Shown: positions 1-14,636 of the stretch, in pieces
Layout: each line of letters opens with the position of its first letter
Position numbering within the stretch: the stretch's first letter is position 1
NCBI GenBank assembly: GCA_036925085.1
Contig: JAUPFP010000191.1
Coordinates: 25,302-89,301 of the forward strand
Direction of reading: 5' to 3'
Source: Brachycybe producta
Lineage: Eukaryota; Arthropoda; Diplopoda; Playtdesmida; Andrognathidae
Length of the DNA stretch: 64,000 bases
The notes under the pieces: model-generated
What the model was told of the DNA's origin: nothing
The model's database searches: none
The model's input: only the letters and a program-made list of their open reading frames with translations
Made by a program: the position numbers and the translations under genes

Positions 1-3000
1 TTGAACCATGCAGAGCACACAGGAATTGAAGACATTTCTGCATTCCTGAATGTCCAAGGAATGCAATGCATCTAATAGTTCCATTCTACGAAAATTATGA
101 ACAATTCTCCAAAAATTAAATTCTTCCATGAGTACCCTCCTTGGAAGTTTTTCAAAAAACGGCCAAAAATGAAAGTAACTGGTGTAATTTTTGAAGCATG
201 CATTGCACACTGGAATTGAAGACATCCCTGTATTCCTGATTGTCCAAGGAATGCAATGCATCTAAAAGCTTCACTCTACGTCCATTAGTTCATTTGGAAT
301 TAATTTTCGAAGTTACATATCCATGCACAAGCAATGTCAAGCATAGACACTTCAATGATGTCCACTTTGAACTCGTGTCATTTTTGAACCATGCAGAGCA
401 CACAGGAATTGAAGACGTTTCTGCATTCCTGAATGTCCAAGAAATGCAATGCATCTAACAGTTCCATTCTACGAAAAATATTAACAATTCTTCAAAAATG
501 AAATTCTTCCATGAGTACCCCCCTTGGAAGTTTTTCAAAAAACGGCCAAAAATGAAAGTAACTGGTGTAATTTTTGAAGCATGCATTGCACACTGGAATT
601 GAAGACATCCCTGCATTCCTGATTGACCAAGGAATGCAATGCATCTAAAAGCTTCACTCTACGTCTATTAGTTCATTTGGAATTAATTTTCAAAGTTACA
701 TGTCCATGCACAAGCAATGTCAAGCATAGACACTTCAATGATGTCCACTTTGAACTGGTGTCATTTTTGAACCATGCAGAGCACACAGGAATTGAAGACA
801 TTTCTGCATTCCTGAATGTCCAAGGAATGTAATGCATCTAACAGTTCTAATCTACAAAAATTATTAACAATTCTCCAAAAATTAAATTCTTCCATGAGTA
901 CCCCCCTTGGAAGTTTTTCAAAAAACGGCCAAAAATGAAAGTAACTGGTGTAATTTTTGAAGCATGCATTGCACACTGCAATTGAAGACATCCCTGCATT
1001 CCTGATTGCCCAAGGAATGCAATGCATCTAAAAGCTTCACTCTACGTCTATTAGTTCATTTGGAATTAATTTTCAAAGTTACATGTCCATGCACAAGCAA
1101 TGTCAAGCATAGACACTTCAATGATGTCCACTTTGAACTGGTGTCATTTTTGAACCATGCAGAGCACACAGGAATTGAAGACATTTCTGCATTCCTGAAT
1201 GTCCAAGGAATGCAATGCATCTAACAGTTCTAATCTACGAAAATTATGAACAATTCTCCAAAAATGAAATTCTTCCATGAGTACCCCCCTTGGAAGTTTT
1301 TCAAAAAACGGCCAAAAATGAAAGTAACTGGTGTAATTTTTGAAGCATGCATTGCACACTGGAATTGAAGACATCCCTGCATTCCTGATTGCCCAAGGAA
1401 TACAATGCATCTAAAAGCTTCACTCTACGTCTATTAGTTCATTTGGAATTAATTTTCAAAGGTACATGTCCATGCACAAGCAATGTCAAGCATAGACACT
1501 TCAATGATGTCCACTTTGAACTGGTGTCATTTTTGAACCATGCAGAGCACACAGGAATTGAAGACATTTCTGCATTCCTGAATGTCCAAGGAATGCAATG
1601 CATCTAACAGTTCTAATCTACGAAAATTATTAACAATTCTCCAAAAATGAAATTCTTTCATGAGTACCCCCCTTGGAAGTTTTTCAAAAAACGGCCAAAA
1701 ATGAAAGTAACTGGTGTAATTTTTGAAGCATGCATTGCACACTGGAATTGAAGACATCCCTGCATTCCTGATTGTCCAAGGAATGCAATGCATCTAAAAG
1801 CTTCACTCTACGTCCATTAGTTCATTTGGAATTAATTTTCGAAGTTACATATCCATGCACAAGCAATGTCAAGCATAGACACTTCAATGATGTCCACTTT
1901 GAACTCGTGTCATTTTTGAACCATGCAGAGCACACAGGAATTCAAGACATTTCTGCATTCCTGAATGTCCAAGGAATGCAATGCATCTAACAGTTCCATT
2001 CTACGAAAAATATTAACAATTCTCCCATGAGTACACCCCTTGGAAGTTTTTCAAAAAATGGCCAAAAATGAAAGTAACTGGTGTAATTTTTGAAGCATGC
2101 ATTGCACACTGGAATTGAAGACATCCCTGCATTCCTGATTGCCCAAGGAATACAATGCATCTAAAAGCTTCACTCTACGTCTATTAGTTCATTTGGAATT
2201 AATTTTCAAAGGTACATGTCCATGCACAAGCAATGTCAAGCATAGACACTTCAATGATGTCCACTTTGAACTGGTGTCATTTTTGAACCATGCAGAGCAC
2301 ACAGGAATTGAAGACATTTCTGCATTCCTGAATGTCCAAGGAATGCAATGCATCTAACAGTTCTAATCTACGAAAATTATTAACAATTCTCCAAAAATGA
2401 AATTCTTCCATGAGTACCCCCCTTGGAAGTTTTTCAAAAAACGGCCAAAAATGAAAGTAACTGGTGTAATTTTTGAAGCATGCATTGCACACTGGAATTG
2501 AAGACATCCCTGCATTCCTGATTGCCCAAGGAATGCAATGCATCTAAAAGCTTCACTCTACGTCTATTAGTTCATTTGGAATTAATTTTCAAAGTTACAT
2601 GTCCATGCACAAGCAATGTCAAGCATAGACACTTCAATGATGTCCACTTTGAACTGGTGTCATTTTTGAACCATGCTGAGCACACAGGAATTGAAGACAT
2701 TTCTGCATTCCTGAATGTCCAAGGAATGCAATGCATCTAACAGTTCTAATCTACGAAAATTATTAACAATTCTCCAAAAATGAAATTCTTTCATGAGTAC
2801 CCCCCTTGGAAGTTTTTCAAAAAACGGCCAAAAATGAAAGTAACTGGTGTAATTTTTGAAGCATGCATTGCACACTGGAATTGAAGACATCCCTGCATTC
2901 CTGATTGTCCAAGGAATGCAATGCATCTAAAAGCTTCACTCTACGTCCATTAGTTCATTTGGAATTAATTTTCGAAGTTACATATCCATGCACAAGCAAT

Positions 3001-3670
3001 GTCAAGCATAGACACTTAAATGATGTCCACTTTGAACTCGTGTCATTTTTGAACCATGCAGAGCACACAGGAATTCAAGACATTTCTGCATTCCTGAATG
3101 TCCAAGGAATGCAATGCATCTAACAGTTCCATTCTACGAAAAATATTAACAATTCTCCCATGAGTACCCCCCTTGGAAGTTTTTCAAAAAACGGCCAAAC
3201 ATGAAAGTAACTGATGTAATTTTTGAAGAAAGCATTGCACACTGGAATTGAAGACATCCCTGCATTCCTGATTGTCCAAGAATGCAATGCATCTAAAAGC
3301 TTCACTCTACGTCCATTAGATCATTTGGAATTAATTTTCGAAGTTACATATCCATGCACAAGCAATGTCATGCATAGACACTAAAATGATGTCCACTTTG
3401 AACTGGTGTCATTTTTGAACCATGCAGAGCACACATGAATTGAAGACATTTCTGCATTTATGAATGTCCAAGGAATGCAATGCATCTAACAGTTCTATTC
3501 TACGAAAATTATTAACAATTCTCCAAAAATTAAATTCTTCCATGAGTACCCCCCTTGGAAGTATTTCAAAAAACGGCCAAAAATGAAAGTAACTGGTGTA
3601 ATTTTTGAAGCATGCATTGCACACTGGAATTGAAGACATCCCTGCATTCCTGATTGTCCAAGGAATGCAA

Positions 3671-6600
3671 TGCATCTAAAAGCTTCACTCTACGTCCATT
3701 AGATCATTTGGAATTAATTTTCGAAGTTACATATCCATGCACAAGCAATGTCATGCATAGACACTTCAACAATGTCCACTTTGAACTGGTGTCATTTTTG
3801 AACCATGCAGAGCACACAGGAATTGAAGACATTTCTGCATTCCTGAATGTCCAAGGAATGCAATGCATCTAACAGTTCCATTCTACGAAAATTATTAACA
3901 ATTCTCCAAAAATTAAATTCTTTCATGAGTACCCCCCTTGGAAGTTTTTCAAAAAACGGCCAAAAATGAAAGTAACTGGTGTAATTTTTGAAGCATGCAT
4001 TGCACACTGGAATTGAAGACATCCCTGCATTCCTGATTGTCCAAGGAATGCAATGCATCTAAAAGCTTCACTCTACGTCCATTAGTTCATTTGGAATTAA
4101 TTTTCGAAGTTACATATCCATGCACAAGCAATGTCAAGCATAGACACTTCAATGATGTCCACTTTGAACTCGTGTCATTTTTGAACCATGCAGAGCACAC
4201 AGGAATTGAAGACATTTCTGCATTCCTGAATGTCCAAGGAATGCAATGCATCTAACAGTTCCATTCTACGAAAAATATTAACAATTCTCCAAAAATGAAA
4301 TTCTTCCATGAGTACCACCCTTGGAAATTTTTCAAAAAACGGCCAAAAATGAAAGTAACTGGTGTAATTTTTGAAGCATGCATTGCACACTGGAATTGAA
4401 GACATCCCTGCATTCCTGATTGTCCAAGGAATGCAATGCATCTAAAAGCTTCACTCTACGTCCATTAGTTCATTTGGAATTAATTTTCGAAGTTACATGT
4501 CCATGCACAAGCAATGTCAAGCATAGACACTTCAATGATGTCCACTTTGAACTGGTGTCATTTTTGAACCATGCAGAGCACACAGGAATTGAAGACATTT
4601 CTGCATTCCTGAATGTCCAAGGAATGCAATGCATCTAATAGTTCCATTCTACGAAAATTATGAACAATTCTCCAAAAATGAAATTCTTCCATGAGTACCC
4701 CCCTTGGAAGTTTTTCAAAAAACGGCCAATAATGAAAGTAACTGGTGTAATTTTTGAAGCATGCATTGCATACTGGAATTGAAGACATCCCTGCATTCCT
4801 GATTGCCCAAGGAATGCAATGCATCTAAAAGCTTCACTCTACGTCTATTAGTTCATTTGGAATTAATTTTCAAAGTTACATGTCCATGCACAAGCAATGT
4901 CAAGCATTGACACTTCAATGATGTCCACTTTGAACTGGTGTCATTTTTGAACCATGCAGAGCACACAGGAATTGAAGACATATCTGCATTCCTGAATGTC
5001 CAAGGAATGCAATGCATCTAACAGTTCTAATCTACGAAAATTATTAACAATTCTCCAAAAATTAAATTCTTCCATGAGTACCCCCCTTTTAAGTTTTTCA
5101 AAAAACGGCCAAAAATGAAAGTAACTGGTGTAATTTTTGAAGCATGCATTGCACACTGGAATTGAAGACATCCCTGCATTCCTGATTGCCCAAGGAATGC
5201 AATGCATCTAAAAGCTTCACTCTACGTTTATTAGTTCATTTGGAATTAATTTTCGAAGTTACATATCCATGCACAAGCAATGTCAAGCATAGACACTTCA
5301 ATGATGTCCACTTTGAACTCGTGTCATTTTTGAACCATGCAGAGCACACAGGAATTGAAGACGTTTCTGCATTCCTGAATGTCCAAGAAATGCAATGCAT
5401 CTAACAGTTCCATTCTACGAAAAATATTAACAATTCTCCAAAAATGAAATTCTTCCATGAGTACCCCCCTTGGAAGTTTTTCAAAAAACGGTCAAACATG
5501 AAAGTAACAGGTGTAATTTTTGAAGAAAGCATTGCACACTGGAATTGAAGACATCCCTGCATTCCTGATTGTCCAAGGAATGCAATGCATCTAAAAGCTT
5601 CACTCTACGTCCATTAGTTCATTTGGAATTAATTTTCGAAGTTACATGTCCATGCACAAGCAATGTCAAGCATAGACACTTCAATGATGTCCACTTTGAA
5701 CTGGTGTCATTTTTGAACCATGCAGAGCACACAGGAATTGAAGACATTTCTGCATTCCTGAATGTCCAAGGAATGCAATGCATCTAACAGTTCCATTCTA
5801 CGAAAATTATGAACAATTCTCCAAAAATGAAATTCTTCCATGAGTACCCCCCTTGGAAGTTTTTCAAAAAACGGCCAAAAATGAAAGTAACTGGTGTAAT
5901 TTTTGAAGCATGCATTGCACACTGGAATTGAAGACATCCCTGCATTCCTGATTGCCCAAGGAATGCAATGCATCTAAAAGCTTCACTCTACGTTTATTAG
6001 TTCATTTGGAATTAATTTTCAAAGTTACATGTCCATGCACAAGCAATGTCAAGCATAGACACTTCAATGATGTCCACTTTGAACTCGTGTCATTTTTGAA
6101 CCATGCAGAGCACACAGGAATTGAAGACGTTTCTGCATTCCTGAATGTCCAAGAAATGCAATGCATCTAACAGTTCCATTCTACGAAAAATATTAACAAT
6201 TCTCCAAAAATGAAATTCTTCCATGAGTACCCCCCTTGGAAGTTTTTCAAAAAACGGCCAAACATGAAAGTAACTGGTGTAATTTTTGAAGCATGCATTG
6301 CACACTGGAATTGAAGACATCCCTGCATTCCTGATTGCCCAAGGAATGCAATGCATCTAAAAGCTTCACTCTACGTCCATTAGATCACTTGGAATTAATT
6401 TTCGAAGTTACATATCCATGCACAAGCAATGTCATGCATAGACACTTCAACAATGTCCACTTTGAACTGGTGTCATTTTTGAACCATGCAGAGCACACAG
6501 GAATTGAAGACATTTCTGCATTCCTGAATGTCCAAGGAATGCAATGCATCTAACAGTTCCATTCTACGAAAATTATTAACAATTCTCCAAAAATTAAATT

Positions 6601-7935
6601 CTTTCATGAGTACCCCCCTTGGAAGTTTTTCAAAAAACGGCCAAAAATGAAAGTAACTGGTGTAATTTTTGAAGCATGCATTGCACACTGGAATTGAAGA
6701 CATCCCTGCATTCCTGATTGTCCAAGGAATGCAATGCATCTAAAAGCTTCACTCTACGTCCATTAGTTCATTTGGAATTAATTTTCGAAGTTACATATCC
6801 ATGCACAAGCAATGTCAAGCATAGACACTTCAATGATGTCCACTTTGAACTCGTGTCATTTTTGAACCATGCAGAGCACACAGGAATTGAAGACATTTCT
6901 GCATTCCTGAATGTCCAAGGAATGCAATGCATCTAACAGTTCCATTCTACGAAAAATATTAACAATTCTCCAAAAATGAAATTCTTCCATGAGTACCACC
7001 CTTGGAAATTTTTCAAAAAACGGCCAAAAATGAAAGTAACTGGTGTAATTTTTGAAGCATGCATTGCACACTGGAATTGAAGACATCCCTGCATTCCTGA
7101 TTGTCCAAGGAATGCAATGCATCTAAAAGCTTCACTCTACGTCCATTAGTTCATTTGGAATTAATTTTCGAAGTTACATGTCCATGCACAAGCAATGTCA
7201 AGCATAGACACTTCAATGATGTCCACTTTGAACTGGTGTCATTTTTGAACCATGCAGAGCACACAGGAATTGAAGACATTTCTGCATTCCTGAATGTCCA
7301 AGGAATGCAATGCATCTAATAGTTCCATTCTACGAAAATTATGAACAATTCTCCAAAAATGAAATTCTTCCATGAGTACCCCCCTTGGAAGTTTTTCAAA
7401 AAACGGCCAATAATGAAAGTAACTGGTGTAATTTTTGAAGCATGCATTGCATACTGGAATTGAAGACATCCCTGCATTCCTGATTGCCCAAGGAATGCAA
7501 TGCATCTAAAAGCTTCACTCTACGTCTATTAGTTCATTTGGAATTAATTTTCAAAGTTACATGTCCATGCACAAGCAATGTCAAGCATTGACACTTCAAT
7601 GATGTCCACTTTGAACTGGTGTCATTTTTGAACCATGCAGAGCACACAGGAATTGAAGACATATCTGCATTCCTGAATGTCCAAGGAATGCAATGCATCT
7701 AACAGTTCTAATCTACGAAAATTATTAACAATTCTCCAAAAATTAAATTCTTCCATGAGTACCCCCCTTTTAAGTTTTTCAAAAAACGGCCAAAAATGAA
7801 AGTAACTGGTGTAATTTTTGAAGCATGCATTGCACACTGGAATTGAAGACATCCCTGCATTCCTGATTGCCCAAGGAATGCAATGCATCTAAAAGCTTCA
7901 CTCTACGTTTATTAGTTCATTTGGAATTAATTTTC
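3671..7935 (+). repeat. Seven-dimer offset duplication (2681 bp = 7 x 383)
   Basis: The segment about 3671-5254 recurs at about 6352-7935. Shared uncommon variants include TTAGATCA and TCAACAATG near the start, a GGAAATTTTTC change (4323/7004), GCCAATAATG (4726/7407), CAAGCATTGAC (4905/7586) and CCTTTTAAG (5087/7768). The copies differ by only a few bases. The match ends where one copy reads TTCGAAG and the other TTCAAAG. Confidence 0.82.
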
Positions 7936-8271
7936 AAAGTTACATGTCCATGCACAAGCAATGTCAAGCATAGACACTTCAATGATGTCCACTTTGAACT
8001 CGTGTCATTTTTGAACCATGCAGAGCACACAGGAATTGAAGACGTTTCTGCATTCCTGAATGTCCAAGAAATGCAATGCATCTAACAGTTCCATTCTACG
8101 AAAAATATTAACAATTCTCCAAAAATGAAATTCTTCCATGAGTACCCCCCTTGGAAGTTTTTCAAAAAACGGCCAAACATGAAAGTAACTGGTGTAATTT
8201 TTGAAGCATGCATTGCACACTGGAATTGAAGACATCCCTGCATTCCTGATTGCCCAAGGAATGCAATGCAT
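5941..8271 (+). repeat. Five-dimer offset copy (1915 bp = 5 x 383)
   Basis: The dimer at about 5941-6356 recurs at about 7856-8271, overlapping the edge of the seven-dimer duplication. Shared markers are CGTTTATTAG in A, the GACGTTTCTGC / CCAAGAAATGC pair at the A-B boundary and CCAAACATG in B. The overlap of 5- and 7-dimer offsets implies successive unequal exchanges rather than one event. Confidence 0.72.
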
Positions 8272-11200
8272 CTAAAAGCTTCACTCTACGTTTATTAGTT
8301 CATTTGGAATTAATTTTCAAAGTTACATGTCCATGCACAAGCAATGTCAAGCATAGACACTTCAATGATGTCCACTTTGAACTCGTGTCATTTTTGAACC
8401 ATGCAGAGCACACAGGAATTGAAGACGTTTCTGCATTCCTGAATGTCCAAGAAATGCAATGCATCTAACAGTTCCATTCTACGAAAAATATTAACAATTC
8501 TCCAAAAATGAAATTCTTCCATGAGTACCCCCCTTGGAAGTTTTTCAAAAAACGGCCAAACATGATAGTAACTGGTGTAATTTTTGAAGAAAGCATTGCA
8601 CACTGGAATTGAAGACATCCCTGCATTCCTGATTGTCCAAGGAATGCAATGCATCTAAAAGCTTCACTCTACGTCCATTAGTTCATTTGGAATTAATTTT
8701 CGAAGTTACATGTCCATGCACAAGCAATGTCAAGCATAGACACTTCAATGATGTCCACTTTGAACTGGTGTCATTTTTGAACCATGCAGAGCACACAGGA
8801 ATTGAAGACATTTCTGCATTCCTGAATGTCCAAGGAATGCAATGCATCTAACAGTTCCATTCTACGAAAATTATGAACAATTCTCCAAAAATGAAATTCT
8901 TCCATGAGTACCCCCTTTGGAAGTTTTTCAAAAAACGGCCAAAAATGAAAGTAACTGGTGTAATTTTTGAAGCATGCATTGCACACTGGAATTGAAGACA
9001 TCCCTGCATTCCTGATTGTCCAAGGAATGCAATGCATCTAAAAGCTTCACTCTACGTCCATTAGTTCATTTGGAATTAATTTTCGAAGTTACATGTCCAT
9101 GCACAAGCAATGTCAAGCATAGACACTTCAATGATGTCCACTTTGAACTGGTGTCATTTTTGAACCATGCAGAGCACACAGGAATTGAAGACATTTCTGC
9201 ATTCCTGAATGTCCAAGGAATGCAATGCATCTAATAGTTCCATTCTACGAAAATTATGAACAATTCTCCAAAAATTAAATTCTTCCATGAGTACCCCCTT
9301 GGAAGTTTTTCAAAAAACGGCCAATAATGAAAGTAACTGGTGTAATTTTTGAAGCATGCATTGCATACTGGAATTGAAGACATCCCTGCATTCCTGATTG
9401 CCCAAGGAATGCAATGCATCTATAAGCTTCACTCTACGTCTATTAGTTCATTTGGAATTAATTTTCAAAGTTACATGTCCATGCACAAGCAATGTCAAGC
9501 ATAGACACTTCAATGATGTCCACTTTGAACTGGTGTTATTTTTGAACCATGCAGAGCACACAGGAATTGAAGACATTTCTGCATTCCTGAATGTCCAAGG
9601 AATGCAATGCATCTAACAGTTCTAATCTACGAAAATTATTAACAATTCTCCAAAAATTAAATTCTTCCATGAGTACCCCCCTTGGAAGTTTTTCAAAAAA
9701 CGGCCAAACATGAAAGCAACTGGTGTAATTTTTGAAGAAAGCATTGCACACTGGAATTGAAGACATCCATGCATTCCTGATTGTCCAAGGAATGCAATGC
9801 ATCTAAAAGCTTCACTCTACGTCCATTAGTTCATTTGGAATTAATTTTCGAAGTTACATATCCATGCACAAGCAATGTCAAGCATAGACACTTCAATGAT
9901 GTCCACTTTGAACTCGTGTCATTTTTGAACCATGCAGAGCACACAGGAATTGAAGACGTTTCTGCATTCCTGAATGTCCAAGAAATGCAATGCATCTAAC
10001 AGTTCCATTCTACGAAAAATATTAACAATTCTCCAAAAATGAAATTCTTCCATGAGTACCCCCCTTGGAAGTTTTTCAAAAAACGGCCAAACATGAAAGT
10101 AACTGGTGTAATTTTTGAAGCATGCATTGCACACTGGAATTGAAGACATCCCTGCATTCCTGATTGCCCAAGGAATGCAATGCATCTAAAAGCTTCACTC
10201 TACGTTTATTAGTTCATTTGGAATTAATTTTCAAAGTTACATGTCCATGCACAAGCAATGTCAAGCATAGACACTTCAATGATGTCCACTTTGAACTCGT
10301 GTCATTTTTGAACCATGCAGAGCACACAGGAATTGAAGACGTTTCTGCATTCCTGAATGTCCAAGAAATGCAATGCATCTAACAGTTCCATTCTACGAAA
10401 AATATTAACAATTCTCCAAAAATGAAATTCTTCCATGAGTACCCCCCTTGGAAGTTTTTCAAAAAACGGCCAAACATGATAGTAACTGGTGTAATTTTTG
10501 AAGAAAGCATTGCACACTGGAATTGAAGACATCCCTGCATTCCTGATTGTCCAAGGAATGCAATGCATCTAAAAGCTTCACTCTACGTCCATTAGTTCAT
10601 TTGGAATTAATTTTCGAAGTTACATGTCCATGCACAAGCAATGTCAAGCATAGACACTTCAATGATGTCCACTTTGAACTGGTGTCATTTTTGAACCATG
10701 CAGAGCACACAGGAATTGAAGACATTTCTGCATTCCTGAATGTCCAAGGAATGCAATGCATCTAACAGTTCCATTCTACGAAAATTATGAACAATTCTCC
10801 AAAAATGAAATTCTTCCATGAGTACCCCCTTTGGAAGTTTTTCAAAAAACGGCCAAAAATGAAAGTAACTGGTGTAATTTTTGAAGCATGCATTGCACAC
10901 TGGAATTAAAGACATCCCTGCATTCCTGATTGTCCAAGGAATGCAATGCATCTAAAAGCTTCACTCTACGTCCATTAGTTCATTTGGAATTAATTTTCGA
11001 AGTTACATGTCCATGCACAAGCAATGTCAAGCATAGACACTTCAATGATGTCCACTTTGAACTGGTGTCATTTTTGAACCATGCAGAGCACACAGGAATT
11101 GAAGACATTTCTGCATTCCTGAATGTCCAAGGAATGCAATGCATCTAATAGTTCCATTCTACGAAAATTATGAACAATTCTCCAAAAATTAAATTCTTCC

Positions 11201-13500
11201 ATGAGTACCCCCTTGGAAGTTTTTCAAAAAACGGCCAATAATGAAAGTAACTGGTGTAATTTTTGAAGCATGCATTGCATACTGGAATTGAAGACATCCC
11301 TGCATTCCTGATTGCCCAAGGAATGCAATGCATCTATAAGCTTCACTCTACGTCTATTAGTTCATTTGGAATTAATTTTCAAAGTTACATGTCCATGCAC
11401 AAGCAATGTCAAGCATAGACACTTCAATGATGTCCACTTTGAACTGGTGTTATTTTTGAACCATGCAGAGCACACAGGAATTGAAGACATTTCTGCATTC
11501 CTGAATGTCCAAGGAATGCAATGCATCTAACAGTTCTAATCTACGAAAATTATTAACAATTCTCCAAAAATTAAATTCTTCCATGAGTACCCCCCTTGGA
11601 AGTTTTTCAAAAAACGGCCAAACATGAAAGCAACTGGTGTAATTTTTGAAGAAAGCATTGCACACTGGAATTGAAGACATCCATGCATTCCTGATTGTCC
11701 AAGGAATGCAATGCATCTAAAAGCTTCACTCTACGTCCATTAGTTCATTTGGAATTAATTTTCGAAGTTACATATCCATGCACAAGCAATGTCAAGCATA
11801 GACACTTCAATGATGTCCACTTTGAACTCGTGTCATTTTTGAACCATGCAGAGCACACAGGAATTGAAGACGTTTCTGCATTCCTGAATGTCCAAGAAAT
11901 GCAATGCATCTAACAGTTCCATTCTACGAAAAATATTAACAATTCTCCAAAAATGAAATTCTTCCATGAGTACCCCCCTTGGAAGTTTTTCAAAAAACGG
12001 CCAAACATGATAGTAACTGGTGTAATTTTTGAAGAAAGCATTGCACACTGGAATTGAAGACATCCCTGCATTCCTGATTGTCCAAGGAATGCAATGCATC
12101 TAAAAGCTTCACTCTACGTCCATTAGTTCATTTGGAATTAATTTTCGAAGTTACATGTCCATGCACAAGCAATGTCAAGCATAGACACTTCAATGATGTC
12201 CACTTTGAACTGGTGTCATTTTTGAACCATGCAGAGCACACAGGAATTGAAGACATTTCTGCATTCCTGAATGTCCAAGGAATGCAATGCATCTAACAGT
12301 TCCATTCTACGAAAATTATGAACAATTCTCCAAAAATGAAATTCTTCCATGAGTACCCCCTTTGGAAGTTTTTCAAAAAACGGCCAAAAATGAAAGTAAC
12401 TGGTGTAATTTTTGAAGCATGCATTGCACACTGGAATTGAAGACATCCCTGCATTCCTGATTGTCCAAGGAATGCAATGCATCTAAAAGCTTCACTCTAC
12501 GTCCATTAGTTCATTTGGAATTAATTTTCGAAGTTACATGTCCATGCACAAGCAATGTCAAGCATAGACACTTCAATGATGTCCACTTTGAACTGGTGTC
12601 ATTTTTGAACCATGCAGAGCACACAGGAATTGAAGACATTTCTGCATTCCTGAATGTCCAAGGAATGCAATGCATCTAATAGTTCCATTCTACGAAAATT
12701 ATGAACAATTCTCCAAAAATTAAATTCTTCCATGAGTACCCCCTTGGAAGTTTTTCAAAAAACGGCCAATAATGAAAGTAACTGGTGTAATTTTTGAAGC
12801 ATGCATTGCATACTGGAATTGAAGACATCCCTGCATTCCTGATTGCCCAAGGAATGCAATGCATCTATAAGCTTCACTCTACGTCTATTAGTTCATTTGG
12901 AATTAATTTTCAAAGTTACATGTCCATGCACAAGCAATGTCAAGCATAGACACTTCAATGATGTCCACTTTGAACTGGTGTTATTTTTGAACCATGCAGA
13001 GCACACAGGAATTGAAGACATTTCTGCATTCCTGAATGTCCAAGGAATGCAATGCATCTAACAGTTCTAATCTACGAAAATTATTAACAATTCTCCAAAA
13101 ATTAAATTCTTCCATGAGTACCCCCCTTGGAAGTTTTTCAAAAAACGGCCAAACATGAAAGCAACTGGTGTAATTTTTGAAGAAAGCATTGCACACTGGA
13201 ATTGAAGACATCCATGCATTCCTGATTGTCCAAGGAATGCAATGCATCTAAAAGCTTCACTCTACGTCCATTAGTTCATTTGGAATTAATTTTCGAAGTT
13301 ACATATCCATGCACAAGCAATGTCAAGCATAGACACTTCAATGATGTCCACTTTGAACTCGTGTCATTTTTGAACCATGCAGAGCACACAGGAATTGAAG
13401 ACGTTTCTGCATTCCTGAATGTCCAAGAAATGCAATGCATCTAACAGTTCCATTCTACGAAAAATATTAACAATTCTCCAAAAATGAAATTCTTCCATGA
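8239..13500 (+). repeat. Local HOR: five-dimer unit, two and a half copies (about 1914 bp)
   Basis: Unit 1 (8239-10152) is repeated as unit 2 (from 10153, offset 1914). A third copy, from about 11877, lies 1531 bp after its match in unit 2, so one dimer is missing. Diagnostic variants recur in order: ATGATAGTAAC (8562, 10476, 12007), CCCCCTTTGG (8911, 10825, 12356), a C5 tract (9293, 11207, 12738), TCTATAAGC (9419, 11333, 12864), GTGTTATTTT (9534, 11448, 12979) and GAAAGCAAC (9711, 11625, 13156). The missing dimer is bridged by the shared GACGTTTCTGC / CCAAGAAATGC boundary, which suggests a deletion by unequal crossover there. Confidence 0.87.
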
Positions 13501-14636
13501 GTACCCCCCTTGGAAGTTTTTCAAAAAACGGCCAAAAATGAAAGTAACTGGTGTAATTTTTGAAGCATGCATTGCACACTGGAATTGAAGACATCTCTGC
13601 ATTCCTGATTGCCCAAGGAATGCAATGCATCTAAAAGCTTCACTCTACGTCTATTAGTTCATTTGGAATTAATTTTCAAAGTTACATGTCCATGCACAAG
13701 CAATGTCAAGCATAGACACTTCAATGATGTCCACTTTGAACTGGTGTCATTTTTGAACCATGCAGAGCACACAGGAATTGAAGACATTTCTGCATTCCTG
13801 AATGTCCAAGGAATGCAATGCATCTAACAGTTCTAATCTACGAAAATTATTAACAATTCTCCAAAAATTAAATTCTTCCATGAGTACCCCCCTTGGAAGT
13901 TTTTCAAAAAACGGCCAAACATGAAAGCAACTGGTGTAATTTTTGAAGAAAGCATTGCACACTGGAATTGAAGACATCCATGCATTCCTGATTGTCCAAG
14001 GAATGCAATGCATCTAAAAGCTTCACTCTACGTCCATTAGTTCATTTGGAATTAATTTTCGAAGTTAGATATCCATGCACAAGCAATGTCAAGCATAGAC
14101 ACTTCAATGATGTCCACTTTGAACTCGTGTCATTTTTGAACCATGCAGAGCACACAGGAATTGAAGACGTTTCTGCATTCCTGAATGTCCAAGAAATGCA
14201 ATGCATCTAACAGTTCCATTCTACGAAAAATATTAACAATTCTCCAAAAATGAAATTCTTCCATGAGTACCCCCCTTGGAAGTTTTTCAAAAAACGGCCA
14301 AAAATGAAAGTAACTGGTGTAATTTTTGAAGCATGCATTGCACACTGGAATTGAAGACATCTCTGCATTCCTGATTGCCCAAGGAATGCAATGCATCTAA
14401 AAGCTTCACTCTACGTCTATTAGTTCATTTGGAATTAATTTTCAAAGTTACATGTCCATGCACAAGCAATGTCAAGCATAGACACTTCAATGATGTCCAC
14501 TTTGAACTGGTGTCATTTTTGAACCATGCAGAGCACACAGGAATTGAAGACATTTCTGCATTCCTGAATGTCCAAGGAATGCAATGCATCTAACAGTTCT
14601 AATCTACGAAAATTATTAACAATTCTCAAAAAATTA
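13215..14636 (+). repeat. Tandem two-dimer duplication (766 bp)
   Basis: About 13215-13870 is repeated at about 13981-14636. Both copies carry GACGTTTCTGC, CCAAGAAATGC and the ACATCTCTGC end of B. The second copy has one private change, GTTAGATATCC, at about 14065. This is the last S-type pair before the homogenised domain. Confidence 0.78.

Larger units (their letters stand above)
1..14363 (+). repeat. Mosaic P/S domain of array 1
   Basis: A half-units of the P haplotype (starts 612, 995, 1378, 2128, 5175, 5941) alternate irregularly with the S haplotype (229, 1761, 2894, 3643, 4026, 4409, 8622, 9005). B half-units also vary, for example TTCTAATC versus TTCCATTC near position 41 and ATTATTAAC, ATTATGAAC or AATATTAAC near 57. 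Neighbours differ more than units several periods apart, which is the signature of multi-dimer duplication rather than single-unit copying. Confidence 0.88.

Noticed and set aside
240-458. A 72-codon plus-strand open frame recurring in nearly every A half-unit (continuing into B).
   Set aside because: It starts at TTG rather than ATG, has no promoter or start context, differs among copies at amino-acid-changing sites as freely as elsewhere, and is repeated more than 100 times because the DNA repeats. No domain is recognised.
761-1027. An 88-codon minus-strand open frame starting at ATG in most dimers.
   Set aside because: It spans the B/A boundary and overlaps the plus-strand frame. Single-base indels truncate it in several copies without any sign of selection. 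It is best explained as a by-product of the satellite.
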